From positions 186,001-250,000 of the forward strand of contig JAMZAV010000359.1 in the NCBI GenBank assembly GCA_024449915.1: a stretch of 64,000 bases of DNA, read 5' to 3'. Numbering within the stretch: the first letter of the stretch is position 1; every line of letters begins with the position of its first letter. The notes beneath the pieces were generated by a model. That model saw nothing but the letters and a program-made list of their open reading frames with translations, was not told the DNA's origin and ran no database searches. This stretch comes from Sweltsa coloradensis. Taxonomy: Eukaryota > Arthropoda > Insecta > Plecoptera > Chloroperlidae. Positions 23,001-32,200 of this stretch are shown piece by piece. A program made the position numbers and the translations under genes.

Positions 23001-26000
23001 TGATGACCGCAATTTATCTGATTAAATTGTAAGCACATTGCTATGACTGTACACCTAACCTCAAATTTTTTTGAATTTATTTTCTAAAACAATACCAGAT
23101 GGGGCACATTGGTACACAGCCTTGGGGGCACATTGGTACATTACAGGCCCTATGCACCAGCTAGTGTTAATAAAAAAATCTATCTGTAGACCTAATGTTG
23201 CAGTCTATCTTAGGCCTAGATTAGTATTTAGTATATATACATAGTAAAATAGCATTCTAGTGTAGTATATAAGCTGTCTGTCTATTGTAGGCAAACCTCG
23301 ATCTAGATATTTTCCCACAATAATGTAGTTTAACGTTAAGCTAATTTTAAGCACACACCTAATACTAGGGTCTATGTGGACAAGTTTATTAGCTCATGTA
23401 TGTAAACCACTATTGACATACATAAAATAAACACTCTATGTAGGCCTAAACTTGTAAATACTGACCAGTAAACATGTGTGTACCAATGTGCCCCATACTA
23501 GTACCAATGTGCCCCGCCTATGGGGTACATTGGTACATTTGTAATCATTTTCTATATGTGGATTATTTATTAGTAGTGGTCACAAATGTGAAAGATGTAG
23601 TACACATATCATAGATTAAGGGTTGTATTTTACTATGACAAAGGTCTCATTCCCAAATTTGCACATGTATATGTAAAAAAATTGAAATGTTCTGAACTGT
23701 ACCAATGTCCCCCCCTCTCCCCTATTATGTTTCTATTTTCTAAGCTGTACATTTTTAAACAAAGACCTCTATAAAATATAAATAAATAAAGTTACACTGT
23801 AATGTTAGGCCTACTGCCTACCACAAAGGTACTCTCTGCGTTTGTTTTGCTTCTGCCTCGTAACTTAAGGAAATAATAATCCCTTTTTCTTTTAATCTAA
23901 ACTAGTTACTAACATGAAGTTTCAATTTTTAAACTACTGTATTTATGCGAGTATAGGCCTCGGGTATATTTGAAATTGTCAAGTTCAAAAAGTGGGGTGC
24001 GGCCATTATGTGAAGCCATTTGTAACCTGAGTAGTCAAAATAAGGGCACGGCCATTACCCGAGGGCGGCCTATAATCAAGTAAATACGGTATACCCCGTC
24101 GGAGAGAACTTGACAAAAACTGATTTTTTCTGTGTTAAAAAAGAACTTTGTTAAAACAGAGTCACTTTACATGTAAATTTAATTAACAAGCTTTAAAATT
24201 ACTTTGTTTTTATATTATAAGTGAACTTTATGGTATATGCAAACATGTATTAATAATTGATGGGTCCTCTGCAAGAAGGGCCTAACTCGAGTTAGGCCCT
24301 TCTTGCCGAAAATACTATGGACGGCTCCACCGATGTCCCGTGCATCGTATAAGCCATCCGTTGTTGTTCAGTCACGCTCCGCCAGGTCGCGGCACCTGCC
24401 CGATGAAGAGGAAGCGCGCATGTATTCGCGCGTCAGATTGCTCAACTGCATGGCTATAGTCGCTGGCCGTAGGCTACATGCTAGTATGCCAATAGGAGTA
24501 GGCTACATGCTAGTAAGCCTAGATACTAATTCACTTGATGATAATATGTTATTTAATTTATTACATAAAATGTGCCTGTTCAAGCCTACATAACTAATAT
24601 TCAAACTGTATTATGTGTGGGAAGCAGTAAAAACTTTAAACCTTTATATCTCAGCTTGGTTATTTTTTAGTTAGGCCCTTCTTGCAGAGGACCCATCAAT
24701 TATAGTCATAATAATTATAATCAATAATTGGACTCGGCATGTTCTTTTAGTAAATTATTATATTAAATTAATGGAAAAGCAATATTTCGGGTACTTTCAG
24801 TACCCTTCAAAAGGCAACAAACCAAACAAAACATAAAACTCCGTCTCCCAGCCAAGGTCGACACATCTAACAAACACTGCCATCTTGATCTCAATAAAAA
24901 ATATATTCAAATAAAAATTAAAAATTATACTTAATTATTATATTTTATTTGAATATATTTTTTATTGAGATCAAGATGGCAGTGTTTGTTAGATGTGTCG
25001 ACCTTGGCTGGGAGACGGAGTTTTATGTTTTGTTTGGTTTGTTGCCTTTTGAAGGGTACTGAAAGTACCCGAAATATTGCTTTTCCATTAATTTAATATA
25101 ATAATTTACTAAAAGAACATGCCGAGTCCAATTATTGATTATAATTATTAAACCTAACTGTTCTAAGAATCTCAGGAATTATAAAATTATAGTCATGTTG
25201 ATGAGATATCCTTTTAGTACATAAAAGTAAAAGTAAAGTAAAACCCAACAGCTTACCTTGATAACTGATGATCTAGGCTTAGTTTAGCAGTTTGCTCATG
25301 AAATTGAGTTACTACTTAATTTAATGAGTAATGACACAAATGGACAACAACAACAACATGTTAAGACTACAAACAAACACATAACATGAAGTAAAAGATC
25401 ATCAAGCCATTACTACTGTTATACTGTAGAATATTTCACATTCTATACTTGGTATAATAGGGTAATACTGTAATAGTAATAGTATATAATTTATTTACAT
25501 TAGTAGGTCTAGGTATATAATATATTTTGTAAGTAAATGCAAATAGCATACACTCATATAAGCTAAACCGTTATTTAAAAGAAAATAGTAACACTGATAC
25601 GTGCCGTCTGCCGTGCATAAATAAATAAGTTTGATTGAAACACTTTCCCCAACCAAACACCAAAGTTGTAGGCCTAAGATTACTACTCGAGTTCTGATTA
25701 TATGATGACCAATGACCATACCAAAGACTTATTTTTCGTTACCTCTACAAAAATCTCAACTGATTCTTTTTTATGTCTTACTTGCTCTTTCCCAAACAGC
25801 TACTAAATTTTGTATAAGGAACTTCCAAAATCTCTAAGCTTCCGGCAATGTGTCTTGTTTACATTTACGTTATTATTATTTATTTAGATTTATTTTATTA
25901 ATAGGCCTAAATATGACAGACAGACAGCAAGGAATACAAGGATGTGCTGAGCCTGGCTAGCAAGTTCTAAGAACCCCCCGAAGCCCGAGAAATTAAGAAA

Positions 26001-29000
26001 GGCACGACCTCCTGACCCAAATCATGCTGGAACTGGGTGTTTCATTACCTAGTACTAACTAGTATAACCTATATAAATAATTTTCATTGTAAATAAAGTT
26101 TATACTTTTGTCGCGTTCACAAATCACTAGCTTTTTTTAATGTTTGCAGCTCGTTAACGTAAAGTTTATTATTTTTTTATATACCTATATATATTTTTTT
26201 AATGCAGCTTATATGAGTGTTTTCCAAATACCAAGACAACTCCATGCAATGACCCAATTCAAGTACCAACAGAACAACCAACAAACAAGTAGAAAGTGTC
26301 AACAGGCTCACCAACCTGTGGCGTGACGGCTCCGTCGTCTGCTGCAGCCGTCGTGATGATCTCCGGCTGTATCGACACGCGTCTCGGGCTGCTGTCGACA
26401 GAGAGGGACTCGAAGGGAGGGGCGGAGAGACGTCTGACTGCGCCGCACACAGTGCCCAGCTGGCACTTACTCACGCACTTCTTGTGGCACGTCATGGCGC
26501 AGTCACGGCACTGGACGGCATCCTTCAGCCAGATCTGAGGGAAGAGCTAGAGTTTAGGGGTGGGATGATTCAACAAAAGGGTTTTCTCAAAGTATAAAAA
26601 AATTTACTTGGAACATATTTACTAGTCTTGTTTAAACTTAAACTTAAAGTACTTAAAGTATTATGTTTGAGCACTTATTTGATTTATCTCCTCCCTCCCC
26701 CCCCCATCAAAGTCCCAACTCGCAACCTTCTCGTGGTTTGGCTCGTGAGTAGGAGAGTTTCACTCCCTAAAACTAATGGCGAGCTCTGGGTTAACATCGG
26801 GGAACTTTCCTCTTCCCTTTGACTACTTCCCCGACGGCGACGACAATGACAACATGGACGGATGATTACACAGACAAAGACGACCTCGATGTGGGGGAAC
26901 CCCTGCTCTCTCCATTTGCTTGTGGCTGGTTCTGACCAGCACTTGCAGCCCACTTGCATGCCTACGTATCTTTTAGAATATTAACTAACTAGTGAGTAAA
27001 ATAATAATTTTGTCAGTTCAAGAGAGGTCTTTAAAACTAAAAAGTAAAAACGTGGGCTGAATTGTATGTTAACTTATTGACGCAAACATAAAGTAAACAA
27101 ACAAACACCTTCTTCCCGCAGAAGTCGCACTGCGTCGTCCTGTGGAAGTGTGTCCGGATGAAGTCGTGCTGCTTCCCGGACTCGTGCGGGTCTGGCCCCG
27201 AGGTAACTCCGAGCTGCGGGATCTGAGCCGATTCCGAGGGGGTGGACGCGACAGGCTCGGCTGCCGAGATGCCGGAACTCGTGTACAAGAACGACAGGAG
27301 TATGTCGCCGTAGCACAGGCAGGGCTCGAAACCAGAGTGTCCCCATAACTTATGGCTGCGACTGGAACAGGGAAGGTACGTTCATATTTTATAATGTCAT
27401 CAAGGGGTAAGCGAGTACCCAGAATTTTGAGTAGAATATTATTTGGTACTCGACTCAAAGCCAAGACGCTACTCACAATCGACTAGGTAGCCTATCCACA
27501 AACAAAATTAAATATAGCCTACAGTATTTGGCCACTGCGTACTATAACATTTTTATTTTAGGGCCATTTTTTGGGTCCTTGATCCTTGATCATATAAATT
27601 AATTTTCTAAAGAGAGATTAAATTGAAACCAATTCCATTAAATGTACTCTGCTCAGACATCATCGCATTTCACTAGTTTTTTTTTTTACCTTTGATTAAC
27701 AAGCAATAAAATCTAACATTAGTAAATTACTTCATTAAGTGAACAATTTTGTTAGGTGTTTTGTTTTGTTTTATAGAATAAGCTTGGATGTCAAACAAAA
27801 ACCCCTTGACATACTTGATGTCTGTTTGCGAGTCTGGCGGTAAAAGGTTGAAGCTCTTGATGTGGTGTCCGAGGGTGGAAGTGGCGCACTGCGTGGTGAC
27901 GGAACCGAGCGGAACGCTCACGTGACCGATCAGTTTATCTCGGTCTGTCCGAGGTCTCGTCGCGCCTTCCGAGTCGGGGGCTCTACTCCACACGCTCACA
28001 TTCAGATAGCGGTGCTTCGACTGCAGACGGAACGTCAGGGCCTCCTTGAACTGCAGGATCTACAACCAACATTATTATTGAACTTGGACACTAGTAACCA
28101 GTTTTGGGTAAGTTCCAGAAAAAAATTATATTTTAAAATTAAAAGTTAAGAGAGTATGGGACATGCGTTTTAACTTTTTAACCAAATTGCTGTTCGCTTG
28201 GCCAACTGACACCACAGGTGTTTGAAATTTTGAACATATTTCAGGAAAGTGGAAATATAGGACTCTCCAGTAATACATTTCCAAATTTTGTTAAAAATAA
28301 TACGTCAATTAGTTTTCACGAATTTTGATTTTGTTAAAAACTCGAAAATTGACTATATTTGTGATTTTATTCTGGCTGATTAAGATAAAGTTTTGAAAAT
28401 ATATGACCGCAGGGCTGTCCATGTATGCTTTTATTGACAACTCTGCAAAGTTTCATATACGTCGGATGCATCTTGGCCGAGCGAATAGCTATTTGCTAAC
28501 TGCCAAATGTGTCCCATTCCCTCTTTAGTAGTAACTCTGTCTTTGAAAGGAACTTTTACAAATTATAGTCCAACATTACAGAACCTAAAATGTAAAAAGT
28601 GCCAGGTTGAAGTCCTCTAGTAGAGAAATGATGGGATATAGGATTTTCGTAAACATTGTTGACCTGCATCATTGTGGTTGTGGGTTCATCAATTAATTGA
28701 GTTAATTTTTATGGAGTTGTAAGGCCTACATCTTAATTATAATTTTGTCATATTTTGTAATAAAATACCACCCTGTGACCAGAAGCAGGTTATGCCAATG
28801 ACCATGCACCTGCAATACACCGATCTGGTGTTTTTTTAAAAGATGCCTCAGTGGCGCCACTGATTATGACGTGTGCGCACGCATCATCCAGGGCCGCGTG
28901 TTGAGAGGCGACGAAAGTAGGCACCCCCGCCTCCAACCCCCTCCGGCCAAAGGAGTGCTCGGCCGACGTGCTTTTTCTTTCCGGGTTGTTAACCCATGGA

Positions 29001-29189
29001 ACGACCTGCCGCCCGCCCTCAAAGACTGCCCAGTAAGTCATTTCCCTTCCATGTGTAAGGAGTACTTATGGGAGAACCAACTACAAGTGCCGTGTTAATC
29101 TTTGGTTTCACGTGCTTTACAAGGCTCTTCGCGGCACAAGATTTCTACAAAGATATCAAGTGTTTTAGTAAAATATTTACTATTTTATT

Positions 29190-29222
<33 letters not shown>

Positions 29223-32200
29223 GTCTATCCTATTCAGTTATAAAAACTGATTTACAAAGGAGGACAACTAAATAAATTTAATTACATAGATGCAGAAACA
29301 ACAATAAACTTCATTTTCGTAAATATTTGAAATAGTAGCATTACAACAACAATGCATTTAAAGTTTAAACACAACAATTTACGTAACAAATTAAAAAAAA
29401 ATATTATATGCATTTAATGAATGAATCAAATATAAAAAAGGGTGTAGAATGAAAAGAAAAGAAAAGAAAGGGGGGGAAAAAAAGAAAAAGACAAAGAAAA
29501 AAAAAAAACTAAAAAAGAAAAACGAAAAGAAAAAACTGATTTATTAGACGATCCCACTCAAACGAATATGAGGTTTGCCAAAAATCAGGAACAGCAAATC
29601 AGGGAGTAATCAATCTTTCGCGGAAGAAACCACCGAACGCGAATCTTCATTCTTGTGTTCAACCATCATTCTTGTGTTCAAATCTTGATAACAATTAAGT
29701 GCAAAAGATCTTGACTCTAATATATAATTATATCAAATACCGGTATATAATTATTTAAAATTGTTCAAGTCAAAAACTGATCACAGCAATGATACAGGAC
29801 ACCTAACTCAAGTTGCAAGTTCCACCAGTGGGCGGTCTAGACTAGTGTCGACGCCTTTTCTTGTTGTTAAAAAATGTAATAACAAGGATAAACAATAAAA
29901 TAAATAAATAAATAAAATATTTTTTTTAAATGAATAAAACATGAACCTGTATTTCCATCAAATAATTTTGCTATCCAAATCAAATTTCAAATGTAGATGC
30001 AAGGCAGGTTTTAAGTTATAACACCTGTAACAGTGAAGGTACATAGCTATAAGGCTTGTTGAATGGTCAAATAATAAGATTGGTCACTTCCAAAGTTTGC
30101 TTGGTAACTTTGTTGCAATGTTTTAGAGGTTGCATACTAGTAGTATAAAAATGTTTGAATTCAAGATCGGTATATGTGGCATTTTTTATGCATTCATTTA
30201 TTTTTTATGGCATTAATTATGGGATTATGATTAAGTCCACAGATGGCAGACAGATGTCATGAAAGAGAACATTAATCCGACAAGAGGCGTACATACCTGG
30301 TTGTGAGACATGGCCTTGGTCTTGTGTATCTGAAGGTAGTCTACATCTTCTCCCTCGCCGTCCACTGAAGTGAAACTGTTCTGATGCGACATGTTGACTC
30401 GGAGAATGTGCTCGGGACTGGACTGACTGGAACGAGGCGACCCGACCGGGTTCCTAGCTGGCGATCCTGTTCAATAGGTTGGACTGTTTAGCTAGGGGTA
30501 GTCTCTATGTTATAGTAGTATAACCATGTGAAATGCTATGTTTTGGTAATATCTCAAGAACTCAATACACATACATTTTAGGTAAATGTATGCCCTTTGC
30601 TTTCTAAAAAAGTTCTAAGAGCCTAAGCCAATTAGTAGTAGTAATTAATCATTTGGCCTAATAAACTTTAAGGCAGGCATTCCATTTATGCCATTTTACT
30701 ACCTACCAGTAATGTAGGCCTACTTTTCTATGCATTGACTTCTTCCCAAGTTGTTTTAGTTGATAGATATTAATAGGCTTAACATTAAAAAAAAACACTT
30801 TCAGAAACAAATCTTTTTTTAAATCAGCAATTTTTTTATTTCAGGGACTGGCCTCACCTAGGTACAGGTCCCTTGAGTGTCGTGTGACGTGGTCCTCAAA
30901 TATACATTATTTGTATCGAAACATTACTTTCCACAATAATTGGGAACCCTTTTATCACTCAGCATCGTTAAATCTGTTAACGTATAAAACTATGTACATT
31001 AAGTTATGCAAAGTAGTTAGTAGGTAGCCCTGTAATAGCACAAACACACCTAGAACTTACATCTTATTTAAGCCTAGACCTACATAACAATGCAAAAAGT
31101 ATGCATTGAACTCTTACCAGGAACAGAAGCAGGATTTGAATTACTGCTATCACTCTCGGTCTTATCACCAAACGATCCATGGCGTTGCCGTAAGCCATCT
31201 GTCGAGTTGAGTCGAAGATCACTGCTGCCACCCGCCACGAGTAAATCAATATCCTGACAAAATTAATTGAAACCGGTATAGTAGTGTCAATTTATTATTG
31301 GCTGATAGTTCAATGTCAAGTCTAATAGGTGCCTACTTACCTACCTAGGGCATTACCTACTTAAATAATATGTTTTCACTATCTAAATTCTAAACATCAA
31401 CAATATAACACCAACATATGGAGTAACCTCTTGGAAAATAATTTTCCATGAGCCTAAAAAGTAAAAAGTCAGTAGAACCTATAGACAGCATTTAGGTAAA
31501 TTTTAATAAGGATATAGGGGGGCTAATTTATAGTTGAAACAAAAGTTTTAATAAAATCATAGTAGAGCCTATGAAGACCTACTCACTAATCAGTAGGCTA
31601 GGATATTTAATATGAAAGTTACCGCTTACCGGTATACCAATAGATATAGGTACTAGGTAGCCATATTAGGAATAGTTCAGTACATATTATACAATTATGG
31701 TTATAGTAAGCAACTGTAATTATATTGCTGGAATGATTCTGTGGTTTTCTGTGCCCATATTTAGCTACATTGTGGGATTTCAGTAGCGGATCGCGCGCCA
31801 TGGCGTGGTGCGGATCAAGTTTTTAGCCAATCATCGGGTTCCATTTCCGATCCGAGGATTCAGATCCGTGACTTTAAAAATATTCAATATTTTGTCCGAC
31901 GATATCCACGCTACGCGGATGCAGCCAATAGGAATACAGGAAATCTTTGATATATTCGATGTGTAAGAAGTGAACAACATAACCTAAACCATGAAGTTTG
32001 TCACAAATGAAGTGTACCTACACAAAGACTTGATTCAAAAGGAAATGTTATGTTGTATGTTTTAATTATTGTAAAGTAATGTAAAAATAGCTTTTCCCGT
32101 GTAATAAGGTATTGTGTGATAAAAATAAAAGGTATGAATATTTGGGAAATCCGCGGATGGCACCGCCATGGGTATCCAGTATCTACAGGTGAAATCAAAA

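Noticed and set aside
23481..23540. CRISPR-like spaced repeats (GTACCAATGTGCCCC)
   Set aside because: Copies are inverted as well as direct, unevenly spaced and inside a TIR element of an animal genome.
24303..24593. 96-codon frame inside the 24253-24703 TIR element
   Set aside because: GC-rich centre of a short non-autonomous element; no match to a known transposase motif and the start is in the terminal palindrome.
27069..27476. 135-codon minus-strand frame over PDZD8 exon 10
   Set aside because: Out-of-frame shadow of the GC-rich C2/C1 exon, where the other frame encodes recognisable domains with correct splicing.
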